DNA of 49,278 nucleotides from Silene noctiflora. Taxonomy: Eukaryota; Streptophyta; Magnoliopsida; Caryophyllales; Caryophyllaceae. The notes beneath the pieces are model-generated. The model did not search any database, had not been told where the DNA came from, and was given only the letters and a program-made list of their open reading frames with translations. Shown here piece by piece: positions 21,250-32,770 of the stretch. The stretch covers positions 217,697 to 266,974 of the forward strand of contig VHZZ01000049.1 in NCBI GenBank assembly GCA_009801015.1. Direction: 5' to 3'. The translations under genes were made by a program, and so were the position numbers. Numbering within the stretch: position 1 is the first letter of the stretch; each line of letters opens with the position of its first letter.

Positions 21250-22741
21250 TTGACGATATTGAGGACGGTAAAAAAAAGCTAAAAAAATGCAAGAGCAAGA
21301 TAACATGAAGGGTTTGGATAGCATGTGTCGTATGTATATAACATGTCGCATGAGCGGCACGAGGGTCACGCGAGGCGCGTTCTAGCCTAGGATAATATTT
21401 CTTGAGTTGGTCCAGGTTAGTTGGGTGAGAAAATTCATTCTCGTTTAGGTCTGTGATTCTAACTGTATCACCCGAGGATATGGTCTTGACTAAATAGGGT
21501 CCTGCCCATTTGGGTTTGAATTCCCCCCTTGGGTCTACTAGCAAAAGAGCTTGAACCGATTTAAGTACTAAATTTCCTTCCTTGATGTGTCGAGGCTTGA
21601 CTTTCTTGTTAAAAGCTCTCCTGATTCGCGCTTGATATGTTTGAACATTATGCAAAGCGCGCAACCGTCTTTCATCCAGGAGAATGAGTTCTTCATATCG
21701 CTCTATATTCCATTCAGCTTCTGAAATTTTGGCTTTCGAGTAGGATTCGTAAAGATGAAATCTCTAGTTCTAATGGTTGCATAGCTTTCATGCCATATGT
21801 TAGGTAAAAAGGTGTAGCCCCAGTAGGTGTCCTGACTGAAGTTCGATATCCCCATAAGGCGAAGGGTATTTTGTTAGGCCAGTCCCTATAATTATCGATC
21901 ATTTTATTTAGGATCATGACGACGTTTTTGTTTGCTGCCTTTACGGCTCCATTGGTTTGGGGTCGGTAGGGCGAGGAGTGATGATACTAGATTTTGTATT
22001 TGGCGAGCACTTGTGCATCTTCAGCTTGGAAATAAGAGCCATTGTCACTGATGATCTTGTGTGGATACCCATATCGACAAATGATGTTGGCTTGTACGAA
22101 CTTAGCCACTTGCAAGGTTGTTAGATCAGTATATATGAGGCTTCCTCTACCTATTTGGTGAAGTAGTCTATCGCCACTAGAATGAAACAATGTCCTCCCA
22201 TTCCTGCCGGAGTAATTTTTCCTATGATGTCTATTCCCCAAGTGGAGAATGGCCAAGGTGACGTCATTGTGTATAGCAATGAGGGTGGAACGTGTTGCAC
22301 ATTAGCGAAGATTAGGCAATTGTGACAATGTCTGACATATTTGATGTAATTTGTTTCCATGGTCGTCCAGTAATATCCTAAATGCATTATTTTCTTAGCC
22401 ATCATTGGTCCACTCATGTGAGGACCACATTCTCCATCGTGGACTTCCTCCATTACTTTCTTTGCTTTCGAACGATCGAGGCAAAGCAAGGTAACACCTT
22501 GTGGTGTCCTTTTGTATAATTCTCCTTGATTCAGGACATACTGGGAAGCTAGTAGTCTTATAGCTCGCCATCCCCTTTTGTCCATGTGTGGTGGACATTC
22601 TCCATTGAGCTTGTAATTTAGGATGGCTTGATACCAAGGTTCTTCTTGGTCTTTCTCCTCATTAGTTAGGAGGTGTATATAGGCTGGCTCTGATCGCCTT
22701 TCGATGCATAAAGGCATATCCACCATATGGTCAGGCATATT
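21250..22741 (-). pseudogene. Gypsy integrase
   Basis: Read on the minus strand from about 22741. It begins MPDHMVDMPLCIERRSEP. The zinc-binding HHCC region follows (EEVHDGECGPHMSGPMMAKK ... RHCHNC). The core has PWPFSTWGIDIIGKI (first Asp) and KIISDNGSYFQAE (second Asp). The third acidic residue is lost: QTNGAVKAANKN has Lys where this family has Glu. A stop interrupts between the second Asp and this motif (KYKI*YHHSSPYRPQ), and frames shift near 22150 and 21710. The C-terminal region has KPRHIKEGNLVLKSVQ and FKPKWAGPYLVK, without a chromodomain. Inactive as it stands. Confidence 0.9.
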
Positions 22742-22756
22742 ACTAAGGGATGCAAG

Positions 22757-23640
22757 CTACGCAAGAGCGTCTACAAATTGGTTTTCTTCTCTTGGCAAGT
22801 GCAAGTAAGTGATTTGATCAAAGAACTGAGCCACTTCAGCTACCCTTGATTGGTATGGGGCAAGATTTTCGCTCCGTATTTTCCATGACCCGGTGACTTG
22901 GTTAATGATGAGAGATGAGTCTTCATGGACTCTTAGTATTTTAATGCCTAGACCGACTACTGCTTGTAAACCTATGAGGCAAGCCTCATATTCTGCCGCA
23001 TTATTAGTCACCTCTAAGTCGAGTTTGACTGAAATTGGTGTATGCTCACCTTCAGGAGAAATGAGCAATACTCTGATTCCATATCCTCTTAGATTGGACG
23101 CCCTGTCGAAGTAGAGGTCCCATGATTCTGCATTAATATGGAGGATATTTTTGTCTGGAAATGAGCATGTATCTATCGTTTGGGAATCGTGTAGGGGATT
23201 GTCTGCGAAGAATTCAGCCACTGCTCGCCCTTTAATTACCTTTAGAGGTACGTATTTAAGGTCAAACTCAGAAAGCATAAGAGTCCATCTCGCTAGTCGA
23301 CCATTCAAAACTGGTTTCTCAAAAATGTACTTTATCGGATCAATTTTTGAGTAGACTTTGACTGAATAACTGAGCATGTAATGTCGCAGCTTCTTTGTTG
23401 CCCACACAAGAGCGAGGCAATTCTAAGAGATGTGTATTTTGTCTCTTATCCCAAGAATTTTTTGCTGATATAGTAAACGACTCGTTCCTCTGTCCCTACT
23501 GTTTGAGCGAGCATAGCTCCCATGACTGTTTCCATGACCGTGAGGTATAGAAATAAAGGTTGACCTTTCTGTGCAGGTATGAGCACAAGTGGTTTGGCCA
23601 AAATCTCCTCGATTCTTTTGAATGCCTTCTAACAATCATC
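22757..23640 (-). pseudogene. Gypsy RNase H and second (archaeal-type) RNase H
   Basis: The stretch from 23640 to about 23410 is a frameshifted remnant of the gypsy RNase H; its start in another frame gives LVWATKKLRHYMLSYSVK-like sequence. From 23407 to 22757 an open frame runs through VYSKIDPIKYIFEKPVLNG and then a complete second RNase H: WDLYFDRASNLRGYGIRVLL, EVTNNAAEYEACLIGLQAV, VHEDSSLIINQVTGSW, and LPREENQFVDALA. In the first motif the usual YFDGAS is YFDRAS, and the HGDS motif is HEDS. Two RNase H domains in tandem identify the Tat lineage. Confidence 0.88.
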
Positions 23641-24550
23641 TTCCCACATGGTGTGGTCTGTCTTTTTGAGCTTTTTGAATATTGGCTCACAAATTATGGT
23701 GAGTTTGGAAATGAAGCGGCTTATGTATTGTATCATTCCCAGAAATCCTCGAATTTCTTTCTCCGTCTGCGGTTACGGCATTTCAATTAGAGCCTTGATC
23801 TTGGATGGATCAATCTGTATCCCTCGTTGACTTACAACGTAACCCAGCAACTTCCCGGATGTTACCCCAAATACGCGCTTCTGAGGATTGAGTCTCATAT
23901 TGTACTTGCGAAGTCTAAGGAAGAACTAGTGAAGATTAGCAATGTGACCCTATCTACCTTTGAATTTAACGATCATATCATCGACATATACTTCTACTTC
24001 CTTATGCATCATGTCGTGTAGCAAGGTGGTAGTAGTGCGTTGATATGTTGCTCCCGCGTTGATTAACCCGAAAGGCGTGACTGTGTAGCAATAGGTTCCC
24101 CATTTAGTGACAAATGCGGTTTTATGCATGTCTTCTTCAGCCATCTTGATCTGATTATATCCCGCGTATCCGTCCATGAAGGATAAAAGCGTGTGGTCAG
24201 CTATATTGTCTACCAATATGTCGATGTGTGGCAATGGAAATTCGTCTTTTGGAGTAGCCTTGTTCAGATCTCTAAAATAAACACAAACCCGGATTCGCCC
24301 ATCCTTTTTGGGGAAAGGGGACTATATTAACCACCCAGTCAGAATACTCGAAAACTTTGATGAACCCGGCTTTGAATTGCTTGTCTACCTCTTCTTTGAT
24401 CTTAAGACACCATTTTGTCCTCATTCTGCGGAGCTTTTGTTTAACTGGTTTGAACCTTGGCTTGATTGGGATACGATGTTTGGCAATATCCGTGTCTATC
24501 CCTGTCATGTCTTTATAGGACCAAGCGAAGACATCTTTGAACTCGTGTAG
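23640..24550 (-). pseudogene. Gypsy reverse transcriptase
   Basis: Begins with the linker ALFVDILHEFKDVFAWSYKDM and TGIDTDIAKHRIPIKPRFKP, VKQKLRRMRTKW. The RT core follows in several frames: KEEVDKQFKAGFIKV, PHIDILVDN, LLSFMDGYAGYNQIKMAEED, TKWGTYCYTVTPFGL, NAGATYQRTTTTLLHDMM and VYVDDMIVK, so the YVDD active site is intact. Frameshifts near 24270 and 23950, and stops beyond, break it. Confidence 0.9.
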
Positions 24551-25086
24551 AATATCGACGAAAAGAGCTCTTTTAGTTGAGTCTAAGGTGGTCCCTATCC
24601 TAAGTTATTTAGGTTCAAGGTCTGTCCCCACATCAATTGGTTCGGTATTTTGTATAACCGGTGCCCCCGTTCCTCTTCCGAGATTTCTTTTATCAAATAA
24701 GGTGGTAAATCAAATGAGTCTGGGTCAGGATCGTCCTCAGTATTGTCACAAATGGAATTACAATCATAATAACACAAGGAGTAAACAGAATGGGTTGGGT
24801 TAACTTCTGGCATCGTGGATTCCTTATAGAGGGTAGTGACCATTTGCAAGGCCTTTTCTCTGCGAGTCGTGATGTGGGATCCCCTAAGTTTAGAAACTAT
24901 GTCTTCTAAGTCTACAACTTGCCTATTCACACTTCTTGGCCATGCTATGAAGTCGGAAATGGTAGGTGTGATTATAGAATATGGTTCCTCGTCTATCGCA
25001 GTCATTTTATCTTCCACAGGTGAGATGAAATGTGAGCAATCCAAGGTGGATTCCTCATCTGAGATTACTAAAATTCCAAGAGGATT
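24550..25086 (-). pseudogene. Gypsy gag-pol linker without visible protease
   Basis: Open frame NPLGILVISDEESTLDCSHF, ISPVEDKMTAIDEEPYS, SVNRQVVDLEDIVSK, YDCNSICDNTEDDPDPDSFD, then IPNQLMWGQTLNLNNLG leading into RT. No D-T/S-G protease motif or its partner ILGRPWI-type block is seen, although intact Tat relatives carry a protease between gag and RT. The upstream end is cut by the 1.65-kb repeat insertion. Confidence 0.6.
25081..25086. repeat. Target duplication of the 1.65-kb repeat, left copy (AGGATT)
   Basis: Repeated at 26736-26741. Removing the insertion and one copy restores the polyprotein frame TQNP-LGILVI on the minus strand. Confidence 0.7.
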
Positions 25087-26735
25087 GACTAGGCGGTCGC
25101 ACACCTAGCAAAGATACCTTAGACTTGGCTAACAAATTAATGTAGTAAGATAGGGATCGAACACGAGGAAGCGGGGGTTGCTTAATGAAATGGTATGATT
25201 AGACTTCTATCAAGGTCGATTTAACTTTTTGTTGGGTTTGGTTTAGTGAATGCAACGATAATAATGATGAATAAACAATAATAGTTAAAAGATTCTAGGG
25301 AAGTCGGGTTACACATGCATAGAAATAACTATTCATGTTAAGCTAGGAATGCATAATAAAGATAAATGTTTAGGTCTTATGACAACCACCTCTCGGCATT
25401 ATTCTCAACCATAACGGGTTCTAAGGAGCTATCGCTATGGCTAGATCGGTCTACTACAAAATACTTAGTCTAATTCAATTCCGTGCCTTACGACTTATAG
25501 AACGAATCAACAAATTAATCAAAGAATGTGTTCAATAATCTAAAACTAACAATACAATGCAAGCATGTGATAGAAACAAATATACAATATTATGACCTTC
25601 TAATTTAACATTTATAAATAACAACTATGCATGGCTCCCCTAATTCTTAGACAAAAAGGACTACTCACAAATATTGAAAGTAAAGCTAACTAAGAATGAA
25701 ATGATTAGCATAAACATAATGATAAGAATATAATGACTTGAAAGATAAAAGAGAAGATAATGATAAACTAAATTAAATAACATAAACAAAGGAAATGACT
25801 AATAATAAAATGCTAATAGAAAATGTAAAATAGAAATGCTAGAGAATTACTAAGATGAAAATGGTTTAACAATAACATGAACTACTATAATAAGAAATGT
25901 AAATAACCAACAATTAAATAACAATTGTAAATAAAGATAAAATAACTAAACAAAACTATAAAGGAATTAACAATGGAAAATGCTAAAAAAAATGATTACC
26001 GAAATGAGAAATTAGAAATTGAGAATGAAGAACAATTATAATCAAACCAACTTATATTAAACTTGAAATTGTAACTAAATATTGTTTGTGAATACAAATG
26101 TAAACTAATGACTAATTTCTGAAAACTAAAGAGAAAGAAGATAGTATAAGAATTGTGTAAAACTTGGATAAAAGATAGATGCCTAAGAGTCGGAATCAAC
26201 GAACCTCCTTTATATAGGGGGTTGAATGTGAAACGTGGTGTTTCCACATAAGGGTCACCCCGATCGGGGACAAGGGAATCCGATTTTCCTCATTACTTCT
26301 ACCATTAAGTCAAAACGGAATCCTAGAAAACCGTATTAACTCATCTTTATTACCCGGTTTAAAGCATTTTTTAGGAATCCCAAGCTAGCTCTTCAATTCT
26401 TCTTCATGGGCCTTATTTATTTACATTTGCTAATTGATGATCATAGTCTTTGCATTTTGGGCCACATTTCCACATTTGATCATCAACCCAAAGATTTCTT
26501 GCTTGCATGCTCTTGTCATGATCCAATCCTTGTTTCCACTTAGCCTTGTGATCTCAATATTTGCACATTTGACGGAAAATAGCTACCGAATGCTTTATTT
26601 TTTACAAAATATATTAAACACAAGCAAAATAAATGGAACACGGGATTAGCTCACAAATACACTAATAAAAGTGTAATAATAAATTAAAACCGAGCTAAAA
26701 TAGGGGATGAAATCGTATATAACTTAGACACATCA
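25087..26735 (-). mobile_element. Non-autonomous repeat, 1.65 kb, inserted in the gypsy polyprotein
   Basis: No coding capacity. On the minus strand it starts TGATGTGTCTAAG, with CCCTATTTTAGCTCGGTTTT soon after, and ends near GCTAGGTGTGCGACCGCCTA. It shares these ends and a conserved internal block (ACAACCACCTCTCG ... CCGTGCCT..CGACTTATAG) with 31243-32769. Its LTR-like start (TG) and size suggest a solo LTR or a large derivative element, but the far end is not CA, so the class stays open. Confidence 0.75.
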
Positions 26736-26741
26736 AGGATT

Positions 26742-27965
26742 TTGAGTATTATTGGGTTTTCTTACAGGGGGAATGGGTAATCGACCGTCCTCAATCATGT
26801 CTTAGATAACATGTTTTAGCATAAAACAACTTTCTATGTCGTGTCCCATAACCCTGTGAAACACACAATAGGCGTTGATGTCCCAAGACTTTGACTTCTT
26901 TTCTGGGTCTGGCGTATGCCCAATGGGTTGCAATTTGCCTTACTTGACTAGCCTCTTAAATGCATTGGAGTAAGTATCTCCAATGTCAGTGAATTTTCTA
27001 GGTGGGTTAGTTCTCTTGGAAGGTTCCACAAGATTCACCACATCATTTTTATTGCTGAAACCGTAAGAACGATTGCCAGTTGATGTTGAGCCTTGATATC
27101 CGCGTCCCATAGTCTTGGATAAGAGTCCTTTGCGAATATCATCTTCAATTCTTGTACCCAAAACGGTTAAGTCTTTGAAGGATTTGATATTTTTATATCT
27201 TAGGTGGTTTGCATATATAGGCATTAGATTGTCCACGAACTTCTCCACAAGAGTGGGTTCATCTAGGCGTTTGACAAGCTATGTACTGGTCTTTCTCCAT
27301 CTAGTTAGGAAGTCGGTAAAACCTTCCTTTTCATTTTGGGTCAATCCTTCTAGAGTGTGCATATTAACCTGGATTTCAGCATTATCTCCTTATTGTTTGG
27401 TGAATTCAATTGCAGCATCGTCCCAAGTCGTGATCTTCTTAGGGTCCAGCGAATAGAACCATTGCTTAGGAATAGTTTTAAGAGATGAAGGAAAGATCCT
27501 TAGGAACATCTCAGGTTTGATGCCCTTGATGGACATGTAGTCTTTGAAGGCTCGAATATGTCAGTCATGTTGAAGTTAGTAGGCAATTGGGTGCTTACTG
27601 CCTCATAGGTTCGACTGTTTTCCCTATAAATGGCGTCTCTTTTGAGGTACATGAGTTGCTCTTCCAGATAGCGAAGACGCTTTTCTGCTTCAGTAGATAC
27701 AGGAGTGTCGTTTTTGGGAGTATCTTTTGGCTCAGGTATTTTCTTATGTGTCCCCTGGGATGTAGATCCTTCTGTAGGAGGGAGTCGGGCTTCTATTGTG
27801 ACAAAGCGGTTTTCAATGGTTTCTAAGCGAGCATAGGCAACATCCTAGCTAGCTTGAAGACGAAGAAGGGCAGCCAAGATTTCATTCATACCAGGATCGG
27901 GATTGGGTTGATCATTGACACTTCCGTGATCTTCACCGTCTCGAGATATCTTGAACTGAGATAGA
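26742..27965 (-). pseudogene. Gypsy gag
   Basis: Minus strand, in several frames. Upstream part: LEKRLRYLEEQL-type coiled coil (EAEKRLRYLEEQLMYLKRDA), then LPTNFNMTDI. Retrotransposon gag core: RAFKDYMSIKGIKPEMFLRI, TIPKQWFYSLDPKKITTWDD, TLEGLTQNEKEGFTDFLTRW, VEKFVDNLMPIYANHLRYKN, GTRIEDDIRKGLLSKTMGRG. End: a Cys/His block AYCVFHRVMGHDIESCF. Relatives have a PRYDGTGDP-like block between MTDI and RAFKDY; here it is deleted. Stops occur where relatives have Tyr and Gln. Confidence 0.85.
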
Positions 27966-28705
27966 AACCGATGGCGAATCAAGTTCTGACCGAAACATAC
28001 TTAACCAAGACGACGCGAAAGATAGACTGACTCGTGTTGTGTAAATGATGATTTTTAAAGAGAAGGACTTTGAAAATGTGATGCCCATTAAAACGTGCGT
28101 GGTCAATAGGTGTGCTGATTCGATTTTTGTTTGGAGACTAAAAAAAAAAAAAAAAAACGAAGTTCGATTTTAATTTAGTTTAGTTTTTGGGTCATTCAAA
28201 AATATTTACATTTTAAAGAGTTTTAAAAGGTTTTGGAAAATACGTCATGGTTTTATTTATAAAAAGGTGATCATGTACAAAGCATAAACATATATACAAA
28301 CATTATAACGGTATGCTGAGTGCTTTTAAGATTGTTTTGGTTTAGAAGGGTGGGTTGCCACACCAAACTATCAAACCCTGGTCTGTGGAGAGGTACGAAC
28401 CAAACATGAGTAAGGTCGGTTCCTAGTTCCATTTCCTCGAGTAGTGAAAGCTCTTGATACAAACATAAGTAAGCATTGTGGTGTGGTTGACGTTAATCGC
28501 TATTCATCTACTAGGAGACAAATAAGAATTTGTACCATCGAGACAGGACGATTGGTCGAATGGGTTAGGTTAACAACCTAGGAAGGCTCACTTAAACGAC
28601 CTCAGAAGGTCGATTAATGAAAACTAATGACTGTCTCATACAAACTATCCCTAACCTTGTTCAAGTTTCACCCTGGGTAACATTAGACTTAGTCTAAGTG
28701 CATCA
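27966..28705. other. Gypsy 5' leader between primer site and gag
   Basis: No gene seen. Contains an A17 run at 28141-28157 and otherwise unremarkable sequence. Confidence 0.5.
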
Positions 28706-28725
28706 TCCCCAGCGGAGTCGCCAAA
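28706..28725 (-). promoter_or_regulatory. Primer-binding-site candidate of the gypsy element
   Basis: TTTGGCGACTCCGCTGGGGA on the minus strand starts one base inside the 5' LTR, the usual place. This kind of sequence is frequent in plant gypsy elements. I did not assign the tRNA. Confidence 0.65.
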
Positions 28726-28726
28726 C

Positions 28727-30935
28727 TGTGGGAATGGGCCACCAGCGATGCGCGCACCCGCGCATTGGTAGTGTTTGAGGAGGCGGTACTTCTCCCACGG
28801 AACTTTGTGTTGACAAATCACGTCATGGGCCGTTACCGATTTGTAAGGTAAGAAACCGGTGAATGATTTGAACAAGCCTGCATTTATAGAGTCGCCACCA
28901 ATTTTTGTGGATAATTGGATCCGTTCGAATACTTCGCGTCACGTCAAGACACAAAGTAGTGACATAGACACTAAGAAATTCGTCACCTTAACATTCCATG
29001 TCTAGAATGACTCTCGCGATGCCAATGAACACTGGTGTTCACATATACCCGAGTAAAGGGTGAGGGTACGTATTAGGAAGCTCATACTAGAACATCTAAT
29101 CCCGCTCGCCTCGATAGCGGCCTCTACTAATAATCAGGGAATTGTCATTTATACTCGATATGTCATTAGTTATATGCATGCAATACAATAAGTAATTGAT
29201 TAATCCTAACATGTGAATTAAACTAAGTCGGTTGACATATAAATTTAGCAAGTAATTAGGTCAAAGTTGATATTTAGATTCATTTACATGCGAATAAGCC
29301 ACATAAAAAAATCATGAAATAAATTAAAGGAAATAAAATTACAAAAGGATAAATGAATCCATGCCGTAAATACGCCTTAAAAGGATTTAAAAGTAAAAGA
29401 AAATAGAAAAAATAAACACGTCGAAATAGTGATAATACGAATAGTAGTTAATTATAAACTAATTAAAAAACTACGTCATAATGAGACGATTTCAGAGGCA
29501 TAAGTCAACCCAGAACAGGCGCAGCACGTGTTGCGCCCTCTAGAAGAGGCGCATCATTTTGTGCGACTGTTCTCGAGTTGGATTCTGACTGTGAAAGTCA
29601 GACTTGCGTGTTGTTATCGTTCATTGGTTTGTTTAAACATATTATTAATATTGAAGTCGAATCGAAGTGTTTTTGAATCAGGTATCAAAGTCGAATTTTA
29701 ATAGTTTGACATGGGAAAATCGAACCATTGAAAATCCGGGTTGAATAAATGACAAAAGCCCGCAAATATTGATTATAAGGGATTTAAGTTTAAGAAACAA
29801 TTAAAATAACTTGGAAATTGATATTTTATGAAAGAAAACGAATTAAAACAAAAAAGAGACGAAACAGTTGGTACTCGAAGAAGAAGAAGAAGAAGAAGAA
29901 GAAGAAGAAGAAGAAGAAGAACAACAACAACAACAGATAAGCAGCCCTTGGAAGAGGCGCAACAGATGCTGCGACTATTCCAGAAGGCGCAACTGTTGTT
30001 GCGTTTATTCTCGACAGTCTTTCCCTGCTTATTCGTCAAAAAGGTTTGAAAACTCATGATTTTGAAAGCATGTTTACGACATAGACTCTTACATAATTAT
30101 AAATACGTAAATAAAATACAAATGAGATTTACACCTTCAGACTTACATGTTTGTGAAGCGAAAAATGACTTAATTTGACGAATGTAACGAAGATGACCTT
30201 TAAAAGGATTTTATAAAACAAATTGATTGATTAATTAAGGTGTAGTGGTCAAATTGGTAGGTCAATGCAAAACGTGACTGATACCTAGAATGATCTAGGT
30301 TTACGTGGTCGAGAATGTTCAAGCACGTAGGCGTCGTAGCAATAGCACGTGGTCTTAGAATGCAAAGAGAGAGAAGAGAAGGGGCGGACACTCGCGTGAA
30401 TAATATGTGAGGCGGAGGTCTCTATTTATACTAATCACGAGGTGAGAGTTTTGGAAGGATTAAAATACGGAGACGCTGCTGGAAACAAGCCCAGGAAGAG
30501 GCGCATCAGGCTGTGCACTCTCTCCTGGAGGTGTTTCTCCTTCAGAAGCGGAGATTTCCGCGTTTTCAGAATTTGGAAAGGATTTGTTTTCCTTATTTCG
30601 TCAAAATAAGATATTTTCGAAACCTTAAGAATATTTGAGATATTTTAGGATTCTTAAAAATATCCCGACTCAGACTTGAGACTGTTTTTGAGAAAATGAT
30701 GACGGTTTCTGAAAATGAAGATGGTTTTTGACCCGGACGTACTCTAAATGTACTCTAATTACTGCCAAAACGACCTTATCAGCACGCAGATAACAATGCA
30801 AAGGGTTGACATGACTATTTAGGCAATCGTTTGACGTCGAATTAATAGAATGTCGTAGTAACGCTTCGTATATTAAACATGCAGTCCAATCATCATCAGG
30901 TGTTTGGCGAAGGGTGCGGAAAAGAAGTATCTACA
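28727..30935 (-). repeat. 5' LTR of the Tat-type gypsy element
   Basis: Starts TGTAGATACTTC (minus strand, 30935) and ends CCCATTCCCACA (28727), so both TG/CA termini are intact here. A TATAAATAGA box lies on the minus strand at 30430-30421. Contains a (GAA)n run at 29878-29920, expanded relative to the other LTR, and GC-rich palindromic blocks at about 29515, 29950 and 30490. Confidence 0.9.
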
Positions 30936-30940
30936 CATGT
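30936..30940. repeat. Gypsy target site duplication, right copy (CATGT)
   Basis: Four of five bases match the left copy CAGGT (14377-14381). Confidence 0.55.
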
Positions 30941-31235
30941 ACATTATATTGGTGTATGCATTCTCATTGTCATCAAATAAAAATCCAAGTCCTTGTGGTA
31001 CCTGCTTCAATGATATAAAAAGCATTATCCATGATAGTTAATAACTGACATAAAAGGCAGTATGTAACATTACAGTTACAAATGACTACAGAAATGAGTA
31101 ATTATGCTTACCCTTCCTCTGCCACCTCTTCCTATAGTTGTCCCTCTTCCTCCACCCCTTGAACTGGATCTTCTTGTCCTTACAGTCTTCTCACCTCTAT
31201 TTCTGGTGGGTTGTGCAGTAGTAGTATGGTGAGGG

Positions 31236-31242
31236 GTAGATG
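31236..31242. repeat. Target duplication of the second repeat copy, left (GTAGATG)
   Basis: Repeated at 32770-32776 on the other side of the insertion. The apparent 7 bp may be 5-6 bp plus chance identity. Confidence 0.55.
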
Positions 31243-32769
31243 ACACAGGCTATCGCACACCTATGAAAAGATAAATACCCTAGTAGCACAAGAATGTAGT
31301 AATAGGGGGTCGAACCACATAGAGACGAGAGTTGCTAAAAAGTTGTTATGGATTGAATTCTATCTAAGTAGGTCACAAATTTGGTATGTTGATTGGGTGA
31401 TTATGCAAAGTAAAATAAGGATGTAAAAAATAATGTAAAAGACGTATAGGGGGTTCAGTTCACACATGAGAATTGGTATTTATATAGATATTAAACTAGT
31501 AAGTCAAAAATAGAGTCTATCATCTAGGTCTAAAGACAACCACCTCTCGATATTATTGTCAAACCATAGACTGGGTCCCAGACGCTCTCGCCGAACTAGG
31601 TCATTCTACTACACATGCTTAGTCTAATTCATTTCCGTGCCTCTCGACTTATAGATATGAATTTAACNNNNNNNNNNNNNNNNNNNNNNNNNNNNNNNNN
31701 NNNNNNNNNNNNNNNNNNNNNNNNNNNNNNNNNNNNNNNNNNNNNNNNNNNNNNNNNNNNNNNNNNNNNNNNNNNNNNNNNNNNNNNNNNNNNNNNNNNN
31801 NNNNNNNNNNNNNNNNNNNNNNNNNNNNNNNNNNNNNNNNNNNNNNNNNNNNNNNNNNNNNNNNNNNNNNNNNNNNNNNNNNNNNNNNNNNNNNNNNNNN
31901 NNNNNNNNNNNNNNNNNNNNNNNNNNNNNNNNNNNNNNNNNNNNNNNNNNNNNNNNNNNNNNNNNNNNNNNNNNNNNNNNNNNNNNNNNNNNNNNNNNNN
32001 NNNNNNNNNNNNNNNNNNNNNNNNNNNNNNNNNNNNNNNNNNNNNNNNNNNNNNNNNNNNNNNNNNNNNNNNNNNNNNNNNNNNNNNNNNNNNNNNNNNN
32101 NNNNNNNNNNNNNNNNNNNNNNNNNNNNNNNNNNNNNNNNNNNNNNNNNNNNNNNNNNNNNNNNNNNNNNNNNNNNNNNNNNNNNNNNNNNNNNNNNNNN
32201 NNNNNNNNNNNNNNNNNNNNNNNNNNNNNNNNNNNNNNNNNNNNNNNNNNNNNNNNNNNNNNNNNNNNNNNNNNNNNNNNNNNNNNNNNNNNNNNNNNNN
32301 NNNNNNNNNNNNNNNNNNNNNNNNNNNNNNNNNNNNNNNNNNNNNNNNNNNNNNNNNNNNNNNNNNNNNNNNNNNNNNNNNNNNNNNNNNNNNNNNNNNN
32401 NNNNNNNNNNNNNNNNNNNNNNNNNNNNNNNNNNNNNNNNNNNNNNNNNNNNNNNNNNNNNNNNNNNNNNNNNNNNNNNNNNNNNNNNNNNNNNNNNNNN
32501 NNNNNNNNNNNNNNNNNNNNNNNNNNNNNNNNNNNNNNNNNNNNNNNNNNNNNNNNNNNNNNNNNNNNNNNNNNNNNNNNNNTAGCCTCGTGAACTTTGG
32601 GTGCTTGCTAAACTTTAGGAAAAAGCTTAATTTCCTATAAAACACGTTAGAATGCAAGCAAAGCACCTAGAATACAGAATTAGCTCATAAAAACATTAGT
32701 AATAATGCAATTATCGTGTAAAACCGAGCTAAAATGAAGGGTAAAATCATATAAATATTAGACTCATCA
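31243..32769 (-). mobile_element. Second copy of the non-autonomous repeat, inserted in the MULE
   Basis: Both ends and the internal ACAACCACCTCTCG and CCGTGCCTCTCGACTTATAG blocks match 25087-26735 in the same orientation. On the minus strand it starts TGATGAGTCTAATATTT. The middle is an assembly gap, so its true length is unknown. Confidence 0.75.
31668..32582. other. Assembly gap (915 N)
   Basis: Run of undetermined bases inside the second repeat copy. Nothing can be said of its content. Any open frame drawn through it is meaningless. Confidence 1.
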
Positions 32770-32770
32770 G

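Larger units (their letters stand above)
14382..30935 (-). mobile_element. Ty3/gypsy LTR retrotransposon, Tat type, with antisense extra genes
   Basis: The element reads on the minus strand. In order: 5' LTR 30935-28727, primer-binding-like TTTGGCGACTCCGCTGGGGA (28725-28706), gag, a gag-pol linker, RT, RNase H plus a second (archaeal-type) RNase H, integrase, a long non-pol region with antisense coding sequence, a polypurine tract, 3' LTR 16593-14382. Dual RNase H, the extended 3' region and the antisense gene are characteristic of the Tat lineage. The polyprotein is broken by several stops and frameshifts, and a 1.65-kb repeat is inserted after gag. LTR copies remain clearly alignable over their whole length apart from a ~40-bp indel near 15350 and a GAA-repeat expansion. 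Confidence 0.92.

Noticed and set aside
25087..26735. Helitron
   Set aside because: It duplicates 5-7 bp of target and lacks the TC start and CTRR-hairpin end, so a Helitron is unlikely.
29868..30059. Arginine- or glutamate-repeat frames in the 5' LTR
   Set aside because: They are translations of the (GAA)n microsatellite inside the LTR. The other LTR has the same region with fewer repeats.
31615..32666. Long open frames on both strands of about 340 codons
   Set aside because: They run through the 915-base assembly gap, so their length is an artefact.
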